In this document: piece by piece, positions 7,272-14,459 of the stretch
Numbering within the stretch: the first letter of the stretch is position 1
Layout of the letters: each line of letters opens with the position of its first letter
Source: Lachnoclostridium sp. UBA3775
GTDB lineage: Bacteria > Bacillota > Clostridia > Lachnospirales > Lachnospiraceae
Length of the DNA: 25,431 bases
Assembly: GCA_002369525.1 (NCBI GenBank)
Contig: DFFN01000057.1
Span: 1 to 25,431 of the forward strand
Direction: 5' to 3'
Notes under the pieces: model-generated
The model's database searches: none
What the model was told of the DNA's origin: nothing
Seen by the model: only the letters and a program-made list of their open reading frames with translations
Position numbers and translations under genes: made by a program

Positions 7272-8282
7272 ATGAGAAAATTCGGAAAAAGAATTATCGC
7301 AGCAGCTCTCGCCGGTGCAATGGCTATCAGCATGATGGCATGCGGCAGCAGCTCATCTTCATCGTCAGGCAGCGCAGCTGATTCATCCAGCAGCAGCGGA
7401 AACAAGACTATCAAGGTCGGCATTATCAACAACGATCCGAGCGAATCCGGATATCGTACAGCAAATGTTAACGATCTTAAGTCAAAGTTCACAAAAGAGA
7501 ACGGCTATGACGCAACCTTCTACTACAGCTTAAAGAATGAGGATCAGATCACACAGGCTGAGAAAATGATCACTGACGGCGTTCAGTATCTTCTTCTTTC
7601 TGCAGCAGGTACTTCGGGCTGGGACGGCGTTCTCAAGCAGGCTCAGAAGGCCGGAACAAAGGTAATACTCTTTGACCGTACCATCGATGCAAGCGAAGAT
7701 CTTTATGAGGCTTCGGTAGTATCCGATATGGCTAAGGAAGGCGAGATGGCAGCTTCCTGGCTTAAGAACCAGAATCTCGGCGAGTATAATATCATCCACA
7801 TCCAGGGTGTTATGGGTTCCGCAGCTCAGGTTGGCCGTTCAGGCGCTGTTGACCAGTATGCAAAGGACAACGGCTGGAACATCGTTATCCAGCAGACCGC
7901 TAACTGGGATGAAGCAACCGCTACCCAGATCGTTCAGTCCGTAATCGATTCAAAGAAGAGCTTCAATGTTATCTATGCTGAGAATGACGGTATGGCAAAG
8001 GGCGCTGTAGCAGCACTTGACAAGGCTAACATTTCTCACGGCGTAGGCAAGGACGTTGTTGTTATCGGTTTTGACTGCAACAAGTGGGCACTTGAAGAAC
8101 TTCTTAACAAGAACTGGAACTATGATGGCCAGTGCAATCCTTTCCAGGCATCCTACCTTGACGAAATTATCAAGAAGCTTGAAAAAGGCGAGAAGCTTGA
8201 AAAGAAAGTTGTAATTATGGAAGAAAAAGGCTTCGATGCTGCAACAATCACAAAGGAAGACGTTGATAAATACGGAATCTGA
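7272..8282 (+). CDS. Sugar ABC transporter substrate-binding lipoprotein (importer subunit)
   Basis: This 336-residue type 1 sugar-binding protein has a signal peptide with lipobox SMMAC (Cys24) and a Ser-rich linker (about 26-43), which tethers it to the outer face of the membrane. Landmarks are VGIINNDPSESGYRTANV at the first strand, the hinge-side FDRTID, HIQGVMGSAAQVGRSGAV, YAENDGMAKGAVAAL and GFDCNKWALEELL. RBS GGAGGG lies 8 bases before the ATG. It is homologous to the sensor-linked binding protein just upstream but diverged: the SxWR of that protein is SGYR here. Codon choice looks more biased (AAG, ATC, CTT, GTT) than in the two-component genes, in line with high expression. A terminator-like hairpin follows, which should make this subunit more abundant than the ATPase and permeases. 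Ligand unknown; a pentose or hexose furanose is likely. Confidence 0.93.
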   Translation: MRKFGKRIIAAALAGAMAISMMACGSSSSSSSGSAADSSSSSGNKTIKVGIINNDPSESGYRTANVNDLKSKFTKENGYDATFYYSLKNEDQITQAEKMITDGVQYLLLSAAGTSGWDGVLKQAQKAGTKVILFDRTIDASEDLYEASVVSDMAKEGEMAASWLKNQNLGEYNIIHIQGVMGSAAQVGRSGAVDQYAKDNGWNIVIQQTANWDEATATQIVQSVIDSKKSFNVIYAENDGMAKGAVAALDKANISHGVGKDVVVIGFDCNKWALEELLNKNWNYDGQCNPFQASYLDEIIKKLEKGEKLEKKVVIMEEKGFDAATITKEDVDKYGI

Positions 8283-8299
8283 TAAATAAGTTATGAACT

Positions 8300-8339
8300 G
8301 AGGGTGCGGCATTTTTAAAATGTTGCACCCTCATTTTTT
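8300..8339 (+). terminator. Intra-operon terminator/attenuator after the binding protein
   Basis: GAGGGTGC (8300-8307) pairs with GCACCCTC (8325-8332). Two G-T pairs and CATTT/AAATG continue the stem to a 3-base loop, and T6 follows at 8334-8339. It lies between the binding-protein stop and the ATPase start, 22 bases before the latter's ribosome site. Partial termination here would give excess binding protein. Confidence 0.85.
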
Positions 8340-8367
8340 AAGCGATAAAGCGGAATGAGGTGTGGCA

Positions 8368-9903
8368 GTGAAAGACAAAGCAGTATTGGAATTACATGAC
8401 ATACATAAAAGCTTTCCCGGCGTAAAGGCTCTGCAGGGCGTTGATTTTACTCTGAGAGAGGGTGAAATCCATGCGCTTATGGGAGAAAACGGCGCAGGAA
8501 AATCAACACTCATAAAGGTGATTACCGGAGTATATGTAAAAGACGAGGGAAAAATATTTTTGAAGGGCGTAGACGGCGAAGCCCATATACATTCACCCCA
8601 GGATGCACAGAATCTTGGTATCAGTACCGTTTACCAGGAAATCACTCTGTGCCCGAATCTTACCGTTGCGGAAAACATGTTCATCGGAAGAACAAAGGGT
8701 GTACTTACAAACTGGAAAAAAATGAACAGGGATGCAAACAAGATCCTTGAATCTTTAGATATTCCCGCAAAGGCAGAGCAGCAGCTTGCAAGCTGTTCTC
8801 TTGCAATCCAGCAGATGGTTGCGATTGCCAGAGCGGTAGACATGGACTGCAAGGTCCTGATTCTTGACGAGCCCACATCTTCACTTGATGACAGTGAGGT
8901 TAAAAAGCTTTTCGGACTGATGAGAGACCTTAAGAAAAAAGGAGTAGGTATCATATTTGTTACCCACTTCCTCGATCAGGTATATGAAGTATGCGACAGG
9001 ATAACGGTGCTTCGTGACGGTAAGCTTGTCGGTGAATATGAGACAGACGAGCTGCCGAGAGTGCAGCTGGTTTCGAAGATGCTCGGAAAAGAAATCGACG
9101 ATCTTTCCGACATTAAGGGAGGGAATACAAAGAAGGAAGACGAGACCAAACAGACTCCGCTTTATGAAGCAAAGGGGCTTCAGTCAAATGCGGGTATCAA
9201 ACCTTTTGATTTTTATATCAACAAGGGTGAGGTCAACGGTTTCACCGGCCTTCTCGGATCCGGACGAAGCGAATGCGTGCGTGCCATTTTCGGCGCGGAC
9301 AGAGTGATCGGCGGAGAAGTAAAGAAAAACGGTAAGACCGTAAAAATTGATAAACCTATAGATGCAATGAAAAACGGAATCGCATATCTCCCCGAAGACA
9401 GAAAGCTGGACGGTATCGTCGGCGATCTTTCCGTAAGGGAAAATATCATTCTTGCCTCTCAGGTATTAAAAGGTTTCTTCAAACCGTTTTCAAAGGCCGA
9501 TACCTATAAATTTGCGGAAGAGTATATAAAGCTTCTTGATATCAAGACTGCATCAGCTGATACCCCCATAAAACAGCTTTCGGGCGGTAACCAGCAGAAA
9601 GCGATAGTTGCAAGATGGCTTTTAATGCATCCCGATTACCTGATCCTTGATGAGCCTACAAGAGGAATTGACGTAGGCACCAAGGTTGATATTCAGAAGC
9701 TGGTTCTTAAGCTTGCTTCCGAAGGCATGAGCGTGACATTTATTTCTTCGGAAACAGACGAAATGCTCAGGACATGCTCAAGGCTTGTCGTTATGAGGGA
9801 CAGAAAAGTGGTAGGAGAGCTCAAGGGCGACGAGCTTACCCAGAGCGGCATAATGAAAACCATAGCAGGCGGCAGCGAAGAAGGAGGCAATGGTAATGAC
9901 TAA
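8368..9903 (+). CDS. Sugar ABC transporter ATP-binding protein (YtfR/MglA type)
   Basis: This is about 511 residues with two ABC domains in tandem, the layout of the ribose/galactose/galactofuranose CUT2 importers. The N-terminal domain has Walker A GENGAGKST (about 39-47), a degenerate signature SLAIQQMVAIARA and Walker B VLILDEPTSSLD. The C-terminal domain has an altered Walker A GLLGSGRSE, signature LSGGNQQKAIVARWL and LILDEPTRGIDVGTK. The degenerate signature and second Walker A are normal for this family. The frame allows GTG at 8362, but GAGGTG (8357-8362) would overlap it. GTG at 8368, five bases after that site, is the better start. It overlaps the next permease by 8 bases. It powers import of the sugar at the inner face of the membrane. 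Confidence 0.94.
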   Translation: MKDKAVLELHDIHKSFPGVKALQGVDFTLREGEIHALMGENGAGKSTLIKVITGVYVKDEGKIFLKGVDGEAHIHSPQDAQNLGISTVYQEITLCPNLTVAENMFIGRTKGVLTNWKKMNRDANKILESLDIPAKAEQQLASCSLAIQQMVAIARAVDMDCKVLILDEPTSSLDDSEVKKLFGLMRDLKKKGVGIIFVTHFLDQVYEVCDRITVLRDGKLVGEYETDELPRVQLVSKMLGKEIDDLSDIKGGNTKKEDETKQTPLYEAKGLQSNAGIKPFDFYINKGEVNGFTGLLGSGRSECVRAIFGADRVIGGEVKKNGKTVKIDKPIDAMKNGIAYLPEDRKLDGIVGDLSVRENIILASQVLKGFFKPFSKADTYKFAEEYIKLLDIKTASADTPIKQLSGGNQQKAIVARWLLMHPDYLILDEPTRGIDVGTKVDIQKLVLKLASEGMSVTFISSETDEMLRTCSRLVVMRDRKVVGELKGDELTQSGIMKTIAGGSEEGGNGND

Positions 9904-10954
9904 AAAGAAATTTGTATTTAATAAGCAGCTGCTTATTCCGATTGCGGCATTACTTGCACTCATCATATTCAATCTGATAAACGACCCGGCTTTTTTCAAA
10001 ATAGCTCTCGGAAAGAACAGTGACGGAAATCCGGTACTCTCAGGCAATCTGATATCGATCATCGATTACGGCTCGGAGCTCGCGATACTCGCCATAGGAA
10101 TGACGCTGGTAACGGCAGCATCAGGCGGGCAGGATATTTCGGTAGGTGCGGCAATAGCAATTGCGGCAAGCGTTATAATGAGACTGATTCGCGGAAACGA
10201 GCTGAGCCCTGAGAAGGTTCATGTTCCGATAATAGCAGCTTTTTTAGTTGCATGCCTTGTGGCAATGCTTTTCGGCGCTTTCAACGGTGTGCTGGTCGCG
10301 TATTTCAGGGTTCAGCCCATGGTTGCGACGCTGATACTTTTCACTGCCGGACGTCATATTTCCGCGTGGATCAACCATAATGAAAACTGCAATATAAAGG
10401 ATCCGTCGTTCAAGTATTACGGAGGATTTATCCCGGGCATACCGATTCCGACACCTTTCTTTATTGCCATGCTCTGCATCATAATCATTATGCTGGTCCT
10501 TAAGTTTACTACTCTCGGACTTTATGTTCAGTCGGTCGGGATCAACGAAAATTCGTCAAAGCTCAACGGCATCAATCCGAAGCTTGTAAAATTCATTACC
10601 TTTGTGATTCTCGGACTCTGCGTTGCGGTCTGCGGACTTGTCAAACTGAGCCGTTCAACGACTCTTTCGTATTCAGGCATGGCAAAAGATATAGAGATGG
10701 ATGCCATACTTGCGGTAGCACTGGGAGGCAATTCACTCGGCGGAGGACGCTTCAGCATGCTCGGATCCATACTTGGCGCATATGTAATACAGTTCCTGAC
10801 CACAACACTTTACAAAGTTGAGGTCAGCTCAAGCGCACTTCCGGCTTACAAGGCTGTAGTCGTAATCCTTTTGGTTGTGCTCAGTTCTCCTGTTGTCAGG
10901 GAAAAGTTTGCACTGCTGAAAACGAAGCTTGCTCCGAAGAAGGAGGTGGCTTAG
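9896..10954 (+). CDS. Sugar ABC transporter permease, YtfT-like
   Basis: This is a 352-residue CUT2 permease of the RbsC/BPD_transp_2 family with about eight to ten membrane helices. It contains ASGGQDISVGAAIAIAA (about 78-94), the conserved periplasm-proximal motif of this family, FGAFNGVLVAYFRVQPMVATL (about 125), and the coupling-region stretch ALGGNSLGGGRFSMLGSILGA near 280. An ATG at 9890 is only two bases from the AAGGAGG at 9881-9887. ATG 9896, eight bases away, is chosen. A hydrophilic insert (NHNENCNIKDPSFKYYGG) lies in an outside loop. The order ATPase, permease 1, permease 2 matches E. coli ytfR-ytfT-yjfF, so it should heterodimerise with the next gene product. Confidence 0.93.
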   Translation: MTKKKFVFNKQLLIPIAALLALIIFNLINDPAFFKIALGKNSDGNPVLSGNLISIIDYGSELAILAIGMTLVTAASGGQDISVGAAIAIAASVIMRLIRGNELSPEKVHVPIIAAFLVACLVAMLFGAFNGVLVAYFRVQPMVATLILFTAGRHISAWINHNENCNIKDPSFKYYGGFIPGIPIPTPFFIAMLCIIIIMLVLKFTTLGLYVQSVGINENSSKLNGINPKLVKFITFVILGLCVAVCGLVKLSRSTTLSYSGMAKDIEMDAILAVALGGNSLGGGRFSMLGSILGAYVIQFLTTTLYKVEVSSSALPAYKAVVVILLVVLSSPVVREKFALLKTKLAPKKEVA

Positions 10955-10955
10955 C

Positions 10956-12011
10956 ATGGAAGAGAAAAATAAAGGTTTGGGTGTGAAATTCAAAAACTGG
11001 TTCAAAAATGTCAGTGACACCAATCTGCTTCTGATCATCACGGTTGTCGTATTTTTGCTTATGTACGTCGGCGCCATGATCTTTCTCGGAGAGAGCTTTC
11101 TTAAGCCGCAGGGATTTTTTAACCTCCTTAATGCAAACGCAGCCCTGATCATCACAGCAGTCGGACTCAGCGTGGTAATGATAAGCGGTGGCATCGACAT
11201 CTCAGTTGGAGGTGTTGTATGCCTCGTGTGTATGTGCTGTGTTAAGTACCTTGATTATCATAACGGCAACATTTTCGGAGCTCTTATGATAGCTCTCGGC
11301 ATCGGTCTGGCTTTTGGTATCGTACAGGGTTTCCTTGTAGCATATCTCGGAATACAGCCGTTTATTGTCACTCTTGCGGGAATGTTCTTTGCAAGAGGCA
11401 TGACAACAATAGTCAATTCGGCTCCGCTCAATGTGAAACATAAGGGTTTTATCAATCTTAAGGATACAAGGATAACAGTTCCCGGTATGGGCTCTGTTAA
11501 TGCAATAGGCAATTATATTGATGCATATATTGAGATAGGCGTTATTGTTGCTCTTGTTATCGTCGTTTTGTTCTTTGCCGGACTAAGATGGTCAAAACTC
11601 GGAAGATCGTTCTATGCTGTCGGCGGAAACTCACAGAGTGCGCTTATGCTTGGAATCAATGTAAAGAGAACAAGGTTTTTGTCACATGTACTGTGCGGTC
11701 TGCTTGCAGGAATTGCGGGCTTTGTATACCTGTTAAGAGTCGGTTCCGGCGATCCTTCGCATGCGAGCGGCATGGAAATGAACGCGATCGCATCTTCAAT
11801 CATCGGCGGAACGATGCTTACCGGCGGTGTCGGAAATATTATCGGCACCCTTGTCGGAGTTCTCTCTCTCGGGACAATACAGAATGTGGTTGCGTCCGCG
11901 GGCTTTGATGATGCATGGTGGATCGGAATATCCACAGCCGGAATGCTTTGCCTTTTTATCGTGATACAGTCGGTTGTGGTTTCGAAGAAGAAAAAGCTTC
12001 TGGCAAAATAG
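10956..12011 (+). CDS. Sugar ABC transporter permease, YjfF-like
   Basis: This 351-residue second CUT2 permease is paired with the preceding one. A cytoplasmic N-terminal tail (about 1-25) leads into the first helix. Family motifs are VMISGGIDISVGGVVCL, the AYLGIQPFIVTLAGMFFARGM helix region, YAVGGNSQSALMLGINV and IIGGTMLTGGVGNIIGTLVG. The start is ATG 10956, one base after the upstream stop, with AGGAGG at 10941-10946. It ends in a basic tail (VVSKKKKLLAK) and is followed by a clear terminator, marking the end of the importer operon. Two different permeases instead of an RbsC-like homodimer is the Ytf-type arrangement, which supports a furanose-sugar importer over a ribose one. Confidence 0.93.
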   Translation: MEEKNKGLGVKFKNWFKNVSDTNLLLIITVVVFLLMYVGAMIFLGESFLKPQGFFNLLNANAALIITAVGLSVVMISGGIDISVGGVVCLVCMCCVKYLDYHNGNIFGALMIALGIGLAFGIVQGFLVAYLGIQPFIVTLAGMFFARGMTTIVNSAPLNVKHKGFINLKDTRITVPGMGSVNAIGNYIDAYIEIGVIVALVIVVLFFAGLRWSKLGRSFYAVGGNSQSALMLGINVKRTRFLSHVLCGLLAGIAGFVYLLRVGSGDPSHASGMEMNAIASSIIGGTMLTGGVGNIIGTLVGVLSLGTIQNVVASAGFDDAWWIGISTAGMLCLFIVIQSVVVSKKKKLLAK

Positions 12012-12049
12012 GAGAGGATATAGGATTAAAAAACTAGAATACGGATAGG

Positions 12050-12095
12050 GGCTGCTGTATCTGCAATCATCGATAGCCGGTACAGCAGCCTTTTT
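12050..12095 (+). terminator. Rho-independent terminator of the importer operon
   Basis: GGCTGCTGTA (12050-12059) pairs perfectly with TACAGCAGCC (12081-12090), followed by T5. The loop is 21 bases, longer than usual, but the stem is GC-rich and sits 38 bases after the last importer stop. Confidence 0.85.
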
Positions 12096-12115
12096 ATGCC
12101 ATGCTTTTGGTTTTT

Positions 12116-12145
12116 TTGTTGCCTTTTGTACCGAATTGTTATATT
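12116..12145 (+). promoter_or_regulatory. Candidate promoter of the DUF1538-PII operon
   Basis: TTGTTG (12116-12121) and TATATT (12140-12145) are 18 bases apart, after the importer terminator and about 40 bases before the start codon. A small inverted repeat, TGTTA-6-TAACA (12137-12152), overlaps the -10 and could be an operator. The remaining DNA up to the gene shows no other structure. Confidence 0.5.
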
Positions 12146-12182
12146 ATTAACATTGTAAATTTCACTAAGGAACAATCATGAA

Positions 12183-13745
12183 ATGAAATATATGGCTTTT
12201 TGGCGCTCACTTTGGGAAAAAATAAAAGAAAGCATAAGCTCCGTGCTGCCGGTGGCTGTCATAGTACTGCTGATTTTTTTCATGAAGCTGGTTGAGCTCG
12301 GTACAAAAGAGGTGACGATATTTCTTTTATCCACCGTTTTTCTTGTCATCGGCATGGCGCTTTTTAATCTGGGTGCGGATCTGGCAATGACTCCAATGGG
12401 CTCTCATACGGGCACCGGTCTTGTCAAATCCAAAAAGATGAGGCTGCTCCTCGGTGTGAGCTTTTTGATGGGAGTGCTCATCACAGTTGCGGAACCGGAC
12501 CTTTCGGTGCTTGCGTCCCAGGCGGATGCCGTCATAAATCAGACTACTTTAATAGTAACAATAGGCCTCGGCGTCGGCATATTCCTTTTGCTCGCCGTGC
12601 TTAAGATCATACATCACAGGGATCTGGGACCTGTTATGATTTTCTTTTATGCCCTGATCTTTGCGCTGGTGTCACTGCTTATCGAAATGGGCAAAGAAGG
12701 CATGCTCCCGCTGAGCTTTGATTCGGGCGGTGTAACGACAGGACCGATAACAGTTCCGTTCATTATGGCACTTGGTGTCGGAATCGCCGGTACCGTCGGC
12801 GGAAGAAATTCAAAGGAAAACAGTTTCGGTCTTGTCGCGCTGTGTTCGATAGGTCCGGTGCTTTCAATGCTTTTTCTTTCGATGATTTCAAAAGGAAAGG
12901 CGGAATATCTGCTCCCGGATTATTCTCTTGAGTCACATCTCGGAAAAGCTTTGCTTACGGAGCTTTTTGAGGAGGCTAAGGGGGTAGGTTCGGCCCTGTT
13001 TCTTATTGTGGCTTTCTTCCTTGCGCTTAACAGCAGGGTGCTGAAGCTTCCGAAAAGAAAGCTGGGGCAGATATATATCGGCATAGCCTATACCTTTATC
13101 GGCCTGGTAATCTTCCTGACCGCCGTTTCTGTCGGATACATGCCTATCGGATATAAGATCGGCGTTGAGATCGCGGATAAGGGAAGAGAGGCTGCGGTCA
13201 TATTCGCTTTTATACTCGGAATGGTAACGGTTCTTGCGGAGCCGGCGATCCATGTGCTTAATCATCAGGTGGAAGAGGTTACGGACGGCAATGTCGGAAG
13301 AAAGCAGATGCTTATCGCGCTGTCGATAGGTGTCGGTCTTTCGGTCGGGCTTTCAATACTCAGGGTTTATGAAGGCTTTTCACTTCTTTACTATCTGGTT
13401 CCGGGTTATATCATATCTCTCGGCCTGTCCTTCTATGTACCGAAGCTGTACACTGCGATAGCATTTGATTCGGGCGGAGTGGCAAGCGGACCTCTTACCT
13501 CAAGCTTTGTGCTTCCGATGACAATAGGTGTCTGTGTGGGACTGAGGGATGCATCAGCGGTCATGGATTTTGCTTTCGGCATGGTGGCTATGGTGGCCAT
13601 GACACCGCTTATCGCAATACAGATGCTCGGCTTCAGGGCGATAGTTGCAAAGAGAAGAAGGGAAAAGGCTGCCATCAAGCGTATTTTTGCTGCCGATGAT
13701 GCGCAGATCATATATTTTGACTGGGAGGATAAGAAGAATGCCTGA
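12183..13745 (+). CDS. DUF1538 multi-spanning membrane protein, internally duplicated
   Basis: This is a 520-residue polytopic membrane protein with about twelve or more hydrophobic helices. Two halves repeat the same motifs: VAEPDLSVLASQ (Glu104) with FDSGGVTTGPITVPF (Asp180), and LAEPAIHVLNHQ (Glu353) with FDSGGVASGPLTSSF (Asp429). The spacing Glu to Asp is 76 residues in both, so an ancient tandem duplication is clear. The polar GG and acidic positions inside helices look like a transport path, as in inverted or tandem-repeat carriers. The family is known to me as DUF1538, of unknown substrate. AAGGA lies 11 bases upstream of ATG 12183, and a two-codon frame ATG-AAA-TGA (12178-12186) overlaps the start. 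The gene overlaps the first PII-like gene by 8 bases. An unusually charged tail (AKRRREKAAIKRI, then DWEDKK) could contact the PII proteins. Confidence 0.85.
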   Translation: MKYMAFWRSLWEKIKESISSVLPVAVIVLLIFFMKLVELGTKEVTIFLLSTVFLVIGMALFNLGADLAMTPMGSHTGTGLVKSKKMRLLLGVSFLMGVLITVAEPDLSVLASQADAVINQTTLIVTIGLGVGIFLLLAVLKIIHHRDLGPVMIFFYALIFALVSLLIEMGKEGMLPLSFDSGGVTTGPITVPFIMALGVGIAGTVGGRNSKENSFGLVALCSIGPVLSMLFLSMISKGKAEYLLPDYSLESHLGKALLTELFEEAKGVGSALFLIVAFFLALNSRVLKLPKRKLGQIYIGIAYTFIGLVIFLTAVSVGYMPIGYKIGVEIADKGREAAVIFAFILGMVTVLAEPAIHVLNHQVEEVTDGNVGRKQMLIALSIGVGLSVGLSILRVYEGFSLLYYLVPGYIISLGLSFYVPKLYTAIAFDSGGVASGPLTSSFVLPMTIGVCVGLRDASAVMDFAFGMVAMVAMTPLIAIQMLGFRAIVAKRRREKAAIKRIFAADDAQIIYFDWEDKKNA

Positions 13746-14148
13746 ATTAAAACTTAGTAAGCTTATCCCGCTGTTCGGAAAAGAAAGTGACGGGGGAGAA
13801 AAAAAGGTGTCGCCGATAAGGCTTGAGCTTCTTATAACGATAGTTAACAGAAAAAAGGGCGATTTCTTCGCCGATCTGATACAGTCCTTTGGTGCGAATA
13901 TGCAGCTTGTAACTGCCGCAACAGGTACCGCGGAGCGAAGGATAATAGAGCTTCTCGGCCTTTCGGGCAATGAAAAGGCTGTTGTTTTCAGCATAGTAAG
14001 AGAGGACAGGCTGAATGATATTCAGGCGGCCCTCGAGGATAAATTCAGAACCGTGAAGGACGGGAAGGGAATTGCGGTGGCACTGCCTTTTTCAAGCATA
14101 ATGGGTGTCGCCGCATTTGGATTTCTGACAGGAGAGGAAGGCATTTGA
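13738..14148 (+). CDS. Divergent P-II family protein with N-terminal extension
   Basis: This 136-residue protein has a GlnB-like core beginning near residue 27 (RLELLITIVNRKKGDFFADL), preceded by about 25 extra residues (MPELKLSKLIPLF then charged). Comparable PII landmarks are the T-loop position ATGTAERRIIELLGLSGNE and a B-loop-like KDGKGIAVALPF, which in true PII helps bind ATP. The T-loop has no Tyr at the uridylylation position and no standard Gln-Lys ATP contacts I can match. ATG 13738 lies inside the end of the DUF1538 gene with GGAGG about 10 bases upstream. An upstream in-frame ATG at 13645 is deep inside that gene and is rejected. PII proteins bind adenyl nucleotides and gate transporters or enzymes, so a regulatory role on the DUF1538 carrier is inferred. 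The fold assignment is fairly good; the ligand is unknown. Confidence 0.75.
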   Translation: MPELKLSKLIPLFGKESDGGEKKVSPIRLELLITIVNRKKGDFFADLIQSFGANMQLVTAATGTAERRIIELLGLSGNEKAVVFSIVREDRLNDIQAALEDKFRTVKDGKGIAVALPFSSIMGVAAFGFLTGEEGI

Positions 14149-14149
14149 C

Positions 14150-14458
14150 GTGGATAACAGACATGAAATGATATTTTGCATAGTTAATGCGGGTTTCTCG
14201 GATCTTGTGATGGACGCCGCGAGAGAAGCAGGAGCGAGGGGCGGAACAGTTATACACGGCCGCGGAACGGCAAACAAAGAGGCTGAAGAGAAATTCAACA
14301 TTCCCATCCAGCCTGATAAAGAAGTCGTTATGATACTTGTCAGCTCGGAAATCAAGGACAATGTGCTTAAGGCACTGAACCTTGCGGTCGGTCTTGATAC
14401 CGACGGACAGGGCATAGCTTTCTCGATGCCGGTCGACAGGGTTATCGGGATAAAATAG
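14150..14458 (+). CDS. P-II family protein, second copy
   Basis: This 102-residue protein is close to the GlnB length of 112. The first strand is EMIFCIVNAGFSDLVMDAAR, then GARGGTVIHGRGTANKEA (the beta2 and T-loop entry, like GITGMTVTEVKGFGRQ in GlnB), a T-loop shortened to about 20 residues (EEKFNIPIQPDKE), KEVVMILVSSEIKDNVLKAL, and a B-loop TDGQGIAFSMPVDRVIGI ending as in GlnB (VARVIRI). It lacks the Tyr51 modification site. The start is GTG 14150, one base after the preceding stop, with GAGGAAGG 8 bases upstream. It is quite different from the first PII copy, so it could form a separate or mixed trimer. It likely belongs to the same membrane-carrier control unit. It ends 1 base from the convergent phosphoesterase gene. 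Confidence 0.85.
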   Translation: MDNRHEMIFCIVNAGFSDLVMDAAREAGARGGTVIHGRGTANKEAEEKFNIPIQPDKEVVMILVSSEIKDNVLKALNLAVGLDTDGQGIAFSMPVDRVIGIK

Positions 14459-14459
14459 C

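Noticed and set aside
10929..10955. Upstream in-frame start for the second permease
   Set aside because: It would add an Arg-rich stretch inside the first permease gene and has no ribosome site. AGGAGG serves ATG 10956.
13645..13737. Upstream in-frame ATG for the first PII-like gene
   Set aside because: It overlaps 93 further bases of the DUF1538 gene without a ribosome site. ATG 13738 has GGAGG upstream.
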